A stretch of DNA of 64,000 bases from Rachycentron canadum. Lineage: Eukaryota > Chordata > Actinopteri > Carangiformes > Rachycentridae. The notes under the pieces are model-generated. The model saw only the letters and a program-made list of their open reading frames with translations. It did no database searches and had not been told where the DNA came from. Location: positions 1,845,265-1,909,264 of the forward strand of contig CM076654.1 of NCBI GenBank assembly GCA_038496675.1, written 5' to 3'. The position numbers were made by a program, and so were the translations under genes. This document shows, one piece after another, positions 21,001 to 28,427 of this stretch (its first letter is position 1; every line of letters begins with the position of its first letter).

Positions 21001-21548
21001 CAACACTAACAGAAGGAAACAGGATGAACTGCAGCCACAAACACTGGAAAGCGTTTTCAAAGACCAGATAAATTCCACAAAGACACAGTTGCACAATGTT
21101 TTCACGCTGTTATTGTTGTACTATTTAATATGTAATAAATAACATCTACACAGGGTTGGTGTTTGGTGATGGATATGAATTTAAACCCATTAAAATATCG
21201 TGAATACATTGTTGTATTGAGGAGCATTGGATCTCTTCGTGTTTCCTCCTCTTTGAGTACAACTGGTTTTAAATTGGTGTGACTGCTCACCTCTATGTCG
21301 AGAGGAGCTGGAAGTGAAGCTGATTGTTGATTTCTGTTCTGCAGGTTAGAAATGTGCCATTTTAAATGTCTGTGATCCTACGCTGCTTGGAGGCATCTTA
21401 AGAAATAACTCTCTCACCTCTTCCTGCTTCCCTGTCTTCTCTTCCTCAACAGCTCATGGGGCCGACAGATCACAGCTACTTCGACAGCTACCCTCCAGAC
21501 GAGGACTGTCCTCCGGACGAGCTGTCTGGCTGGGACGTGGACTTCTAA
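711..21548 (+). CDS. prkg2: prkg2, cGMP-dependent protein kinase 2 (cGKII), complete, 18 coding exons
   Basis: Serine/threonine kinase activated by cGMP, membrane-anchored through N-myristoylation; in vertebrates it acts in epithelial ion transport, growth-plate cartilage and neurons. The 18 exons splice in frame (2349 nt) to 782 residues, against 762 in human. Visible along the protein: MGNGS with myristoylatable Gly2; a leucine zipper at about 38-101 with heptad L/V/M at 38, 45, 59, 66, 73, 80, 87, 94 and 101; pseudosubstrate AKAGVSAE at 142-149 with Ser147 matching the known autophosphorylation site; cNMP-binding domain A with phosphate cassette FGELA at 252-256 and RTA at 263-265; domain B with FGEKAL at 376-381 and RSA at 387-389; kinase Gly-loop GVGGFG at 480-485, Lys502, YRDLKPEN at 594-601, DFG at 614-616, activation Thr629 in TWTFCGTPEY and APE at 638-640. 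The AGC tail ends in DF. No catalytic residue is missing. The gene faces bmp3 tail to tail. Confidence 0.97.
1522..1551. repeat. poly-T tract (30 nt)
   Basis: An uninterrupted run of about 30 T follows a C-run inside the Tc1-like remnant. Simple low-complexity sequence. Confidence 0.95.
1699..1875 (+). mobile_element. tRNA-derived SINE nested in the Tc1-like remnant
   Basis: Has a B-box-like GGTTCAATACCC near 1759, then a pyrimidine-rich body (CTGCATGTTGATCCCTCCTG) typical of a widespread teleost tRNA-SINE family. Transposase-derived sequence on either side appears to resume across it, so the SINE is the younger insertion. Exact ends are uncertain by about 20 bp. Confidence 0.65.
2400..2427. 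repeat. (AAT)n microsatellite
   Basis: About nine ATA/AAT units in prkg2 intron 1. A shorter GATGAT stretch follows at about 2645-2675. Confidence 0.95.
2926..3410 (+). repeat. Dispersed repeat family A, copy 1 (forward)
   Basis: One of nine copies in the window of a roughly 500-bp element. Recognisable blocks in order: GTCACCCGTTGGTCTGTGAG, a CCATCTTGG block, a purine-rich GGAGAAGGTGGAGCTGAGG block, CATAGACTTCAATACAATCT, and a terminal GCCCCCTGATGGTCATTAG. This copy is near full length. I know this type as common in percomorph genomes but cannot name its class with certainty; it looks like a non-autonomous element without coding capacity. Confidence 0.85.
3511..3665 (+). mobile_element. tRNA-derived SINE, second copy of the same family
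   Basis: Shows the B-box-like GGTTCGATTCCCGG near 3560 and then the pyrimidine-rich body ending in CCTGTTTTGTCATTG. Same family as the SINE near 1699, diverged. Boundaries approximate. Confidence 0.6.
5336..5590 (-). repeat. Dispersed repeat family A, copy 2 (reverse, truncated)
   Basis: Shares the GAAGTCAGATTGTATTGAAG and GTCTCAGTCTCTAGTTTCAA blocks with the other copies but in reverse orientation. It ends near the AAATAGACCATAAA block, so the distal half is missing. It lies about 225 bp upstream of prkg2 exon 2. Confidence 0.85.
5816..5982 (+). CDS. prkg2: prkg2 coding exon 2 (residues 175-230)
   Basis: Acceptor gacag|C completes a Ser codon. Encodes the start of cNMP-binding domain A, including the KKLLTDALNKNQYLKRL helix and GEYVIKQGEPGNHLFVLA. 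The donor is G|gtaggt at 5983, leaving 1 nt of an Asp codon. A (CA)n tract starts 38 bp after the donor. Confidence 0.95.
6021..6071. repeat. (CA)n microsatellite, about 25 units
   Basis: A pure CA run of about 51 bp in intron 2, close to the exon 2 donor site. Its minus-strand translation gives a spurious poly-CV peptide. Confidence 0.97.
6571..6770 (-). mobile_element. tRNA-headed SINE-like repeat, reverse orientation
   Basis: Read on the minus strand it starts with a tRNA-like head (GGTGGTCCAGCGGTTAGAGC). It continues into the body CCTGTGACCTGTCCAGGGTG and ends in GTCAGCTGGGATTGGCTC. The same body occurs in forward copies at 40296-40580 and 53528-53821, which fixes the family. Confidence 0.7.
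7032..7145 (+). CDS. prkg2: prkg2 coding exon 3 (residues 231-268)
   Basis: Encodes the core of cNMP-binding domain A: DGKLDVFQHNKLL, then the phosphate-binding cassette FGELAILYNCTRTASV with Glu254 and Arg263 that contact cGMP in the family. The donor is G|gtaaaa at 7146, phase 1. Confidence 0.96.
7146..8876 (+). other. prkg2: prkg2 intron 3
   Basis: Contains the hAT-like MITE (7549-7972) and a short (TA)n. Otherwise no exon or recognised repeat. ORFs at 7278-7613 (minus) and 7378-7608 (plus) are not supported as genes. Confidence 0.8.
7549..7972. mobile_element. hAT-like MITE
   Basis: The left end is ATGGATGTAACAATTCTA and the right end ATTGTTACAGCCCTAA, which form imperfect terminal inverted repeats of the TAGGGNTGTAACRAT type. 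Flanking 8-mers TGGCGACT and TGGGGACC match at 6 of 8 positions, as expected for a decayed hAT target-site duplication. The interior has several CGAT-rich motifs and no coding capacity. A fragment of the same family lies at 19958-20020. Confidence 0.72.
8877..8982 (+). CDS. prkg2: prkg2 coding exon 4 (residues 269-303)
   Basis: Encodes AVNKVRTWALDREVFQNIMR and the following helix to NFLR, the end of cNMP-binding domain A. Acceptor tttacag, donor AG|gttagc at 8983, leaving 2 nt of Ser304. Confidence 0.95.
8983..9661 (+). other. prkg2: prkg2 intron 4
   Basis: Ordinary AT-rich intron with an A-run near 9456. No exon or recognised element. Confidence 0.8.
9662..9725 (+). CDS. prkg2: prkg2 coding exon 5 (residues 304-325)
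   Basis: Short 64-nt exon encoding SVSLLANLPEDKLSKIVDCL plus EV, the helical entry into cNMP-binding domain B. Acceptor ctgtcag, donor GTG|gtaagt at 9726, phase 0. Confidence 0.95.
10334..10368. repeat. (GGA)n purine tract
   Basis: About 35 bp of GGA/GAA triplets in prkg2 intron 5. Low complexity. Confidence 0.93.
10622..11036 (-). mobile_element. MITE family B, copy 1 (with TTAAAGGTCC termini)
   Basis: Begins TTAAAGGTCCCATATT and ends AATATGGACCTTTAA, a nearly perfect 15-bp terminal inverted repeat. The internal hairpin at 10856-10904 has 21-nt arms matching at 20 of 21 positions around a 7-nt loop and contains CCAAT and ATTGG. There is no coding capacity. The TTAA at each end may be a target-site duplication, which would suggest a piggyBac-like origin; this is inference. 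It is oriented opposite to copies 2 and 3. Confidence 0.8.
11785..12110 (-). repeat. Dispersed repeat family A, copy 3 (reverse, internally deleted)
   Basis: Starts CAGACTGTTTATAAAAGTGG and runs through GAAGTCAGATTGTATTGAAG. It jumps from the CAATACAACACAATG block to GCAGCTCACAAACCAATGGG, so the purine-rich middle block is missing. Confidence 0.85.
13686..13930 (+). repeat. Partial copy of MITE family C (AAAGGAGCTATTTGTAG end)
   Basis: Starts AAAGGAGCTATTTGTAG and contains TTAGCATGCTAACCAGTTAGC, cut here as two overlapping blocks TTAGCATGCTAAC and CCAGTTAGC. The same blocks occur in the complete element at 59012-59400, in the same orientation. The right end is missing; family A copy 4 follows. 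Confidence 0.6.
13925..14225 (-). repeat. Dispersed repeat family A, copy 4 (reverse)
   Basis: Contains GAAGTCAGATTGTATTGAAG, GTTTATGGTCTCAGTCTCTA and the AGGGGGCGTGGCTACAGTG block in reverse order relative to copy 1. About 30 bp around the CAGGGGGCGAC block are deleted. Confidence 0.85.
14604..14681 (+). CDS. prkg2: prkg2 coding exon 6 (residues 326-351)
   Basis: 78 nt, both ends phase 0. Encodes EYYDKGEYVIREGEEGSTFY then IIAQGK, the first strands of cNMP-binding domain B. Acceptor ctttag, donor AAG|gtaacg at 14682. Confidence 0.96.
14682..16116 (+). other. prkg2: prkg2 intron 6
   Basis: No exon or clear repeat recognised. A G-run lies near 15557 and a C-run near 15721; 15690-15930 is relatively GC-rich. 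Confidence 0.75.
16117..16211 (+). CDS. prkg2: prkg2 coding exon 7 (residues 352-382)
   Basis: Encodes VKVTQSTEAHKVPQIINTLQ then KGDYFGEKALI. This includes the FGEKAL phosphate-cassette start of the second cGMP site, with Glu378. Acceptor ctgcag, donor AG|gtaaga at 16212, phase 2. Confidence 0.96.
16302..16370 (+). CDS. prkg2: prkg2 coding exon 8 (residues 383-405)
   Basis: Encodes SDDVRSANIIAEENGVECLV then IDR. Arg387 and the RSA motif complete the phosphate-binding cassette of domain B. Introns on either side are only 90 and 86 bp. Donor GA|gtgagt at 16371. Confidence 0.96.
16457..16555 (+). CDS. prkg2: prkg2 coding exon 9 (residues 406-438)
   Basis: Encodes ETFDQTVGTFNELQKYLQGY then VATLDRDDRKRHA, the helix that closes domain B and leads to the kinase linker. 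Acceptor ttctag, donor AG|gtgatg at 16556. The following intron is 97 bp. Confidence 0.95.
16653..16803 (+). CDS. prkg2: prkg2 coding exon 10 (residues 439-489)
   Basis: Encodes the regulatory-catalytic linker (RRSVSRHQSQPLSPDVIQLK) and the first kinase strand with the glycine loop LGVGGFGRVEL. Acceptor cacctag, donor CTG|gtgaga at 16804, phase 0. Confidence 0.95.
16804..17292 (+). other. prkg2: prkg2 intron 10
   Basis: Begins with a short imperfect (ATCT)n tract. Otherwise nothing recognised. Acceptor ctgcag. Confidence 0.8.
17293..17429 (+). CDS. prkg2: prkg2 coding exon 11 (residues 490-534)
   Basis: Encodes VKVKGKDITFALKVIKKKHV and onward to RSPFVV. Lys502 is the ATP-anchoring lysine and Glu in the HSERRIL helix is its partner. 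The frame requires the exon to end in AA before gtctgt at 17430, a weak donor. AA then joins A from exon 12 to give Lys-Leu-Tyr-Arg, as conserved. Confidence 0.92.
17430..18367 (+). other. prkg2: prkg2 intron 11
   Basis: AT-rich intron, no exon or repeat recognised apart from short A-runs. It starts with the weak donor gtctgt and ends with a good acceptor, tcttcag. Confidence 0.8.
18368..18457 (+). CDS. prkg2: prkg2 coding exon 12 (residues 535-564)
   Basis: Encodes LYRTFKDNKYVYMLLEACLG then GEIWSLLRD, the hinge and alpha-D region of the kinase. Donor AG|gtagga at 18458. Confidence 0.95.
18604..18745 (+). CDS. prkg2: prkg2 coding exon 13 (residues 565-612)
   Basis: Encodes RGSFDEPTAKFCVGCVTEAF and the catalytic loop YRDLKPENLMLD (catalytic Asp596, Lys598, Asn601), ending GYIKL. 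Donor CTG|gtgagt at 18746, phase 0. Confidence 0.96.
18746..19437 (+). other. prkg2: prkg2 intron 13
   Basis: No exon or recognised repeat. AT-rich. Acceptor tttctag. Confidence 0.8.
19438..19601 (+). CDS. prkg2: prkg2 coding exon 14 (residues 613-666)
   Basis: Encodes VDFGFAKKI, the activation loop TWTFCGTPEYVAPE with Thr629 in the position phosphorylated in AGC kinases, and FSVDFWSLGILVFELLTG. Donor AG|gttagt at 19602. Confidence 0.96.
19742..19864 (+). CDS. prkg2: prkg2 coding exon 15 (residues 667-707)
   Basis: Encodes SPPFSGSDQMMTYTLILKGI then EKMDFPKKITKRPEDLIRKLC. Acceptor cctcag, donor AG|gtacag at 19865. Confidence 0.96.
19958..20020. mobile_element. Fragment of the hAT-like MITE family in prkg2 intron 15
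   Basis: Shares GTCACACTGGTTGAATTT and the following CA-GTCA-TGAATC block with 7829-7890. It lies within the 176-bp intron 15, about 20 bp before the exon 16 acceptor. Short and without ends. Confidence 0.55.
20041..20103 (+). CDS. prkg2: prkg2 coding exon 16 (residues 708-728)
   Basis: Encodes RRNPSERLGNLKNGITDIKK then H, including the conserved Arg-Leu-Gly near the C-lobe end. Acceptor tttacag, donor AG|gtgagc at 20104. Confidence 0.96.
20104..20648 (+). other. prkg2: prkg2 intron 16
   Basis: No repeat or exon recognised. The acceptor at 20647-20648 (tctgaag) lacks a strong pyrimidine tract but is the only one that keeps the conserved RWFNGFNW frame. Confidence 0.8.
20649..20715 (+). CDS. 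prkg2: prkg2 coding exon 17 (residues 729-751)
   Basis: Encodes RWFNGFNWEGLKARTLPSPL then KRE, the start of the AGC C-tail. Donor GAA|gtaagt at 20716, phase 0. Confidence 0.95.
20716..21452 (+). other. prkg2: prkg2 intron 17
   Basis: Unremarkable intron, no repeat recognised. Acceptor ctcaacag. Confidence 0.8.
21453..21548 (+). CDS. prkg2: prkg2 coding exon 18, C-terminus and stop (residues 752-782)
   Basis: Encodes LMGPTDHSYFDSYPPDEDCP then PDELSGWDVDF and TAA at 21546-21548. The HSYFD block and the C-terminal GWD-DF match the family end exactly, so the gene is complete at its 3' side. Confidence 0.96.
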   Translation, partial: LMGPTDHSYFDSYPPDEDCPPDELSGWDVDF

Positions 21549-22227
21549 AACCCTCCGCTCCTTCTTCTTCTTCTTCTTCACTGGTTTCTTCCCTCACGCC
21601 ATAAAAGTGGGTCTGTGAGGTGACCTCACATCACCTCTGAGAAATGTGGTACAGTGGATAAACACTCACCTGAAACAGACGCAGATGTAAATGTTGGTGG
21701 TTTGGAAGCTGCTGGGGGATCAAGTCCTGGTTGCTGATCCATTTGGGACCCTGGATGGTTGGGGGCACCCATGGGTGATGAAGTGGGTGAGAACCAGCTC
21801 TGCATCATAACTAACCAACATACAATTCATGAAAAAACACTTTCAATCCCACGATTCAAATTCCCAAAGTTCACTGTTCAGCAGTTTCACAGATCCAGTC
21901 ATTCACACATCGACGCTCATGACGCTTCGTTCGGCCTCAGGCTGATGGCGCTGATGGTGAAGACAACAACTCCCATGATCCCACGATACTTCGCCACAGC
22001 AAGCGTTGTGTTTCCTAATTGTTTTAATTGTGAGACTTGTTAGCAACAGTTTAAGGTGGAGAGAGAAACGTCAGTGATGTTTTGGCCGTTACAGTTACAG
22101 CTTTAATCTGCCTGAGGTAACGAAGCTGACCTTATGACCTTATGACCTTCTGACCTCGTGGAGCGTCTTCTCATATGGTTTACATGGCGACAAATAAGTG
22201 TCTGAAGTCATAGTCACAAGTATTAGT

Positions 22228-22480
22228 ATACGCCCCCTAATTCATCCCCTGCTTTATGGTCTATTTTCCTCTGAATGGACCATCATTAAAAAAATGAACA
22301 TCATGTTGTATTGAAGACTTGAAACTAGAGACTGAGACCATAAACTCATTAGGAAAACGTTTACTAAGCTAATAAATCAAGGGAGAAGTAGGGACATTTT
22401 CCCATAGACTTCAATACAATCTGACTTCTTTAACAACCAGTGGAGTCGCCCCCTGCTGGTCATTAGAGAGAATGAAGGTG
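22228..22480 (+). repeat. Dispersed repeat family A, copy 5 (forward, 5'-truncated)
   Basis: Begins at the CGCCCCCTAATTCATCCCC block and runs through CATAGACTTCAATACAATCT to GGTCATTAGAGAGAATGAAG. The purine-rich first half is absent. Confidence 0.85.
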
Positions 22481-23364
22481 ACTAGTTCACTGTCACTGGC
22501 TGAGTGGATAATGTGAATCCCTCGTTATTTATAAGTATCTAATAAAGACATCACAATGCAAAAAAAAACAAAAAAAAACAAGCTCACCTCGACATTGCTG
22601 AAGTAGTGTCCCTGTTGTTTTGGGGGACGTTTGGGAGCTAATCGGTCTGTCAGTTTGATTTAGTGTCCCAATGATCCGAGGTCTGAAATAGTTTGAGAGA
22701 CGCTGGTCGACGCCCATATGAGAGTATTTTACAGAAACCTGTGAATGTGTTTTTCTCACTGACGATGGCTCCAGATGCTGCGAAGCAGCTGAGGTGAGGG
22801 GCCACTTTGTGATTAGATGTTTGCAGCTTGTTTATGGCTGTAGACAAATTGAGGTGTTTGGGGAGGAAATTCCACTTAACTGCATCCAACCACAACACAG
22901 CACTCTCTCCAAACACTGAAATGAATTTGTGCTGAGCTCCTCGTGCCAACAGCGTCGCCCTCACAGCTCGTCCGCTGCTCCAACTGGACACACAAAAACA
23001 CCTTTTCCACTTACTGAGTGCGAGTGTCATCCCACAGCAGGGGGCTCGACCCGAGGAAATATTTACCTTAGTGAAGCTGAGTCAACTCTGCGGTTCCCAG
23101 CTCCTTAAACAGAAAGTGAGCTCTGCTCGGTCTGAGGCCCTGGTGATGGGAAGAGGATCGGTGAAGGGCCGAAAACCTGGAGCTTAGGGTTAAATAAACA
23201 AATGTATTTTCCATTTTTAAACACTTGACATTTACAGGAAATCAACTGTGTACCATGCGTCTATGTATATACTGTGTACTGTAAAGCACAGTCATCACAA
23301 ATACACAATTTATACAATCCAAGCCACTTGTTCCTTTATGTAAACCTTATCACACACATACATT

Positions 23365-23368
<4 letters not shown>

Positions 23369-23408
<40 letters not shown>

Positions 23409-23843
23409 NNNNNNNNNNNNNNNNNNNNNNNNNNNNNNNNNNNNNNNNNNNNNNNNNNNNNNNNNNNNNNNNNNNNNNNNNNNNNNNNNNNNNNNNNNNN
23501 NNNNNNNNNNNNNNNNNNNNNNNNNNNNNNNNNNNNNNNNNNNNNNNNNNNNNNNNNNNNNNNNNNNNNNNNNNNNNNNNNNNNNNNNNNNNNNNNNNNN
23601 NNNNNNNNNNNNNNNNNNNNNNNNNNNNNNNNNNNNNNNNNNNNNNNNNNNNNNNNNNNNNNNNNNNNNNNNNNNNNNNNNNNNNNNNNNNNNNNNNNNN
23701 NNNNNNNNNNNNNNNNNNNNNNNNNNNNNNNNNNNNNNNNNNNNNNNNNNNNNNNNNNNNNNNNNNNNNNNNNNNNNNNNNNNNNNNNNNNNAGCAGAAT
23801 ATATGTATAAGAAAAAGTATATATATATATATATATATATATA
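23369..23843. repeat. (TA)n microsatellite interrupted by an assembly gap
   Basis: Forty bases of TA (23369-23408), then 384 N (23409-23792), a short unique piece and TA again (23818-23843), followed by (TG)n. ORFs translated through the N run are artefacts. Confidence 0.95.
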
Positions 23844-25343
23844 AATGTGTGTGTGTGTGTTCACTGACTGATGAATGTGTGTGTACACTGTCTGTGTATG
23901 GAAACACCTGAATTTCCTGGATGAGTTGTGGCCTTATGATAATGACTGATTTCAGGATACAGCTGTGTTTGTTAACATTGAAGAGTTTGTGTTTTGTTTT
24001 TGTCACAACCCTGCTACTGAGCATATTGGCTCACAGGGCATCTAAATAAATGTCATAACACTTAGTTTACTGTCAAAGAGCAGAGAGTCCTAGAGGCAGA
24101 AAATTCACATGGGCGCTTCCCGTTCCCTCGTCCTGGAGTCTCTGGGGTTTTTTAATTGATTTTTGGTTTGATGACTGAAATATGGTCAAGACATTTTCAT
24201 GTTTATTCTTTAACATAAATAACCAGTAAATCTACTGGTCCTGATTTCTTAAAGCTTTTCCATTTTTTAAAAAAAGCCCAGTTGCTAACAATTGTCCAAA
24301 TGAAACTACAGTCAAACCTTACAGCCTGGTTGTTTTCATACAAACTGTGACTAACTTTGTCGGAGGGTTTTGTAGAAGAGGCCAGAGCTTAATCAAACTA
24401 CAAGGTGGAAGTTTAGTGGTGGTGACGTTGAAGTCATATCAAGTCAAGTCAGTTTTCCAAATAGAGCAGATCTGGACCTGCTTAAAATAAAAGACAATGC
24501 AACAATCTCTTGGTGACAATGTTGAGGAAAAACTTCCTTTCAAGAGGCAGAAACCTCTTAAATTTGACCATGATGCACTTGGTTTGTAGCCTAACGTTGG
24601 CTTTTTACTTCTGGCTTGTTTAAAAAAAGAAAAGAAAAAAAAAGTGATGTTCATTTGTGAGGATTATCCTGTGTCAGGATCATAAACTGTTGTTTGTCTG
24701 AGTTTTTTCTGTAGTATCCCCCATGCAGAAATCCCATTGGCTTTTTGTAGAGGGAACCAGGTTGATGCTAACATCAGGGTTAGCCTAAAAAAATACATCA
24801 TCCTTGCGTGGAAATCTCTATCTGCCACCAGAACGGCATGTTGCTTTATTTGTGTGGGATCATGACTGAACTGTACCTGAAAATAAAGTTTTACAAAAAC
24901 AGAAATGTAACCAAACTCTTAAGGCTTCACGCGTTTAAACCTTGTGTAAACATTTCTTAGCTCAAATGTATCTAAGCACATATTTAAGCATTGGGATTAA
25001 AATCTCAAAAAAAGTTCAAAAGTAAGAAAACATTGGTAAAATGATGTCATTTCAGTAACTTTATGCACAAATGTTAGGCTGTTAATGTATTTGTCTAGTG
25101 CAGTTCTCCAAAATACAAACTGCACATTTCTATAAAATGTAAATATTGACTTTTTGAGCAGTAAGTGAAAGTGGCACAACAGTTATGTACATAGAAGTAT
25201 GAATCGTTGAAGTTTTGCTACTGAATCGTACCAAGGGAGCAGCAACAGAAATAAATTTTGAGTTATTTTGCTTTGTGTGTTGTTTTTCTGCCAGAAAAAA
25301 AAAAAAAAAAAAAAAACCTGGATAGATCTGAGTCTTGCATACT

Positions 25344-25349
25344 TTTATT
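25344..25349 (-). promoter_or_regulatory. bmp3: Candidate poly(A) signal for bmp3
   Basis: AATAAA on the minus strand, about 2.9 kb past the bmp3 stop. A closer alternative is at 26602-26607. Which is used cannot be told from sequence alone. Confidence 0.25.
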
Positions 25350-28235
25350 CATGTCTTTGAATGCTTTGTAAGGAGGGTCAGAGCTCGGGGGGGGGGGCCT
25401 TTAAACAGTTCACCACACCTTCACATCAGTAGTGACAAATGTCCATCACAGATATAAAGACCATCAACATGTCGGGGCTTCAGTCTCCCTATCCCAGGAC
25501 CACACCTCCACAAGATATGCAACATACAGAAAATAAATAGATGCATGTTAAAGGTCATTTCCATATACAAATATATTTTATGAAGCTTATTGTACAAGCA
25601 TTTCCTTTTTTTTACCTACAGCGTAACATTTACAAGATAGGATTGAACAGTGAAGTAGGATAACCTCTGATAAACTGCTGATATACTGTCCTGTATATAC
25701 GTGTCTGTGATACCTGCACTCCAACAGACGTTTAGTGAAGTTCAGACCTGGGTCGAGTCTCAAACGCAGCAAAAGCATAGGCTCCAAAAAAAAAAAAAAA
25801 AAAAAAAAAAAAACAACTGGTCAGCAGGCGTCATGGCTGCCACAACCAGAGGAGGACACTCCACTTTACTGCTAAAATCTGTATTGGCACAAGATGAGGA
25901 AGCACAAACTGAGAAACAAAAAGTGTCAGTACAAAATATATAAAGTTAAACAATCTGCCTGTAGCTATTGACACAAAATAAATGTCTCTGAAATATCAAA
26001 ATAGTGAATTATTTGCAATACATTGTAGAATAAATTCCACTGACGGTCATCCTTATAAAAGACTATGCACTATGTTCACTCACTGTCGACTATTTTGTAC
26101 CATAAAAAAATATTCTCAGCTGCTTGCTTTGACTTTAGCTTCGTTGCAGACTGAGCTGAGAATTACTGGGCCCCTCTGACCAGGCCACAAATCAAATCAA
26201 ACTTTTGAAAAGCAGGAATCCACCCATTCAAAAGGCACTTGTATCTCAAAGAGACAATAGAGTGTCATCAACATACAGGGAGCTATATACAAAAACAATG
26301 TACAAGTCTATAGAAAAAAAGATTGCTTCTGTATTTCAGTCTATTTGCTCTGGATCTGGATAAATATTTGGTTTTATGAACTCTGACAATGCACAACCCG
26401 AGGTGACGTTTACGACGTTAACTGCTCCTCCAGATTTGCCCGTTGTTCAAAGTTGACCTGACGCAAAGTACGTGTGATCAAATAACACGCCCCCTCATGA
26501 TTAACGTAAAATCCACTCCATACAGTAACATTAAAGGCTTAATGTGACCAGCTCTCCCTGATCATTCAATATATTGCATGTGTTGCTCATCGGATTTGGG
26601 TTTTATTTATAAAACAATGGGAATTTTTGAGGAAAATCTTCACCATTGAAAAATGATTCCTTAAAGGACTCAATGCAAAAGTCATTTTTGTTTTCTCCTT
26701 AGTTTCACCTTCACTTTTAGCTTAGTAGCAGAAACGTTGTTCTCAGGCAGTGGTGTCCAACCTGTGGGCAGGAGCCCACTGGTGGGCCACAAAGGTATTA
26801 CAAGTGGGTCGACAAATAATTTGTGACATTTTGGTGAAAATAACTAAAACCAAAAATGATGAGCTTTCATGATATGTAAAGCAAAGCTGACTCGAGACCA
26901 GCACTGTGTGTTGATTTGATACTGTCTCTTTGTTTTTTAAGATTAAAAATTAATTTCTAGACTTCTGAGATTTTGTAACAGAACAGTTTTTCTTAATAAA
27001 TGTCCTTTCATGTTGTAAATACGAGGAATAAATCTACACATCATGTAACAACACGCTCTGAACGTTAACAAGGTCAAAAACAAACAAGTTCAGCCTGATA
27101 ACGGCCTCATTGAAGCCACTTGTATTAATCCTTGATGTCATCGGGTCCAGCAGGGGTTTTAAAATCCCACCCCTTTTCGAGCCCTGTGGTTTTTACACTT
27201 GTAATAAACACATGGTGACAGCCTTTGTTCAATGTAGCAGTTTCTCCTTTTGATATGTTTTATCCCTTGATCTTTATCAAAAAAACGAAATCTCATAAAG
27301 CTTGAACGTTTCCTTGGTATCACGAGTCTCCTCAAGAAGCTCCCCATGCTGTTAATTAAACTGTTAATAAAGACCATGAGTGAAAAGTAGCTTACTCTTC
27401 CGGATATAATAAACTCTTAAAATGTGGGTTCTGTACAACACGGGAGCAGTGATCTAAACACAGATATGTAAGGCTATCTACCGTCTACATCACAATTCTG
27501 GCTTTGGAATCTAATATATCTCTCTATAGCAGCCATGCCAATAATTATACAATAAGTTCTCATATAGTGAATAACACAGTGATAGTACAGACATAAATAC
27601 ATACACATAGGAACAAAAACCATGCAAGTGCGAGCAGAGGTGGCTTTGTGGTAATGACCAAAGACAACTTCAAGCTACGGAAAAGAGAAAGCTGAGAATG
27701 ACCCCCCCTTCCCCCCTCCCAGCCCCAACTCTCTCTCAGAAGTTTCAGTTCAAACTGAGATCATTTTTCCTGAAAAGTGATTTCTCCTTCAGTTTGTTTG
27801 TCTCTCTTCTGTATTTGTATACCTTGATGGTGAGTTTGTGATTGCGTTCACCCTGCTGGCGCCCACCTGAGCAGCGATGACGAAGACGTGAGGATGAACA
27901 GCGGCAGTGAAATCGGAGCGTGGAGATTTTGACGTTCCTTTCCAGTTATCTTCCACGAGGATAACTCACGCAGCCCATTCCTTCCCGTGAACAGACCAGT
28001 CTCCTCTTCACCTGGAACAACAGGCAGTACTCTCCTCCAGTGCAAAAGGGAAGTTGTGTTCAATGGTTGTGTGTCAATGGAAGTGACTGAGTGTACAGAC
28101 TGAAGAAAACAGGAGGAGAGAGTGTTGTTTTGGCTGCATGTGTTGATTTTTTTTTCTTTCTTTTCTGTGTGACATTAGTTTTATGTGAACAGGCTTTGAG
28201 GATAGATTAAAAAAAAAAAAAAAGAAAGAAAGAAA

Positions 28236-28427
28236 CTATCTACAGGCGCAGGAATCTACAGTCATGTTGGGGTAGACTTTGAGCACCACGTTCTTGTCCT
28301 CATCAAAGAATAGGATGCTGAGGGAAGACATCTTCTCTGGGACGCAGCATGGCTCCGGGATGCCCGGGACAACACCCACCGCCCGTACTATGCTCTGGAT
28401 GGTGGCGTGGTTCGAGGGCTTCAGAGC
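28236..28427 (-). CDS. bmp3: bmp3 coding exon 3, knot C-terminus (residues 402-464)
   Basis: Encodes ALKPSNHATIQSIVRAVGVV, PGIPEPCCVPEKMSSLSILF and the end VYPNMTVDSCACR, stop TAG at 28236-28238. The acceptor is tttag on the minus strand (28428-28429). Phase 0 joins Lys401 to Ala402. Confidence 0.97.
   Translation of the reverse strand, partial: ALKPSNHATIQSIVRAVGVVPGIPEPCCVPEKMSSLSILFFDEDKNVVLKVYPNMTVDSCACR

Larger units (their letters stand above)
21549..28235. other. Convergent intergenic region prkg2-bmp3, with both 3'UTRs
   Basis: No coding exon recognised. The first plus-strand AATAAA after the prkg2 stop is at 22371-22376, inside family A copy 5; the next is at 22541-22546. On the minus strand, AATAAA candidates for bmp3 lie at 26602-26607 and 25344-25349, so part of 25.3-28.2 kb may be bmp3 3'UTR (inference). 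Contains a (TA)n-flanked gap and two long A-runs (about 25290-25316 and 25784-25812). Confidence 0.6.

Noticed and set aside
23274..24024. ORFs of 178-218 codons across 23.3-24.0 kb
   Set aside because: They run through 384 N and (TA)n, so the length is an artefact.
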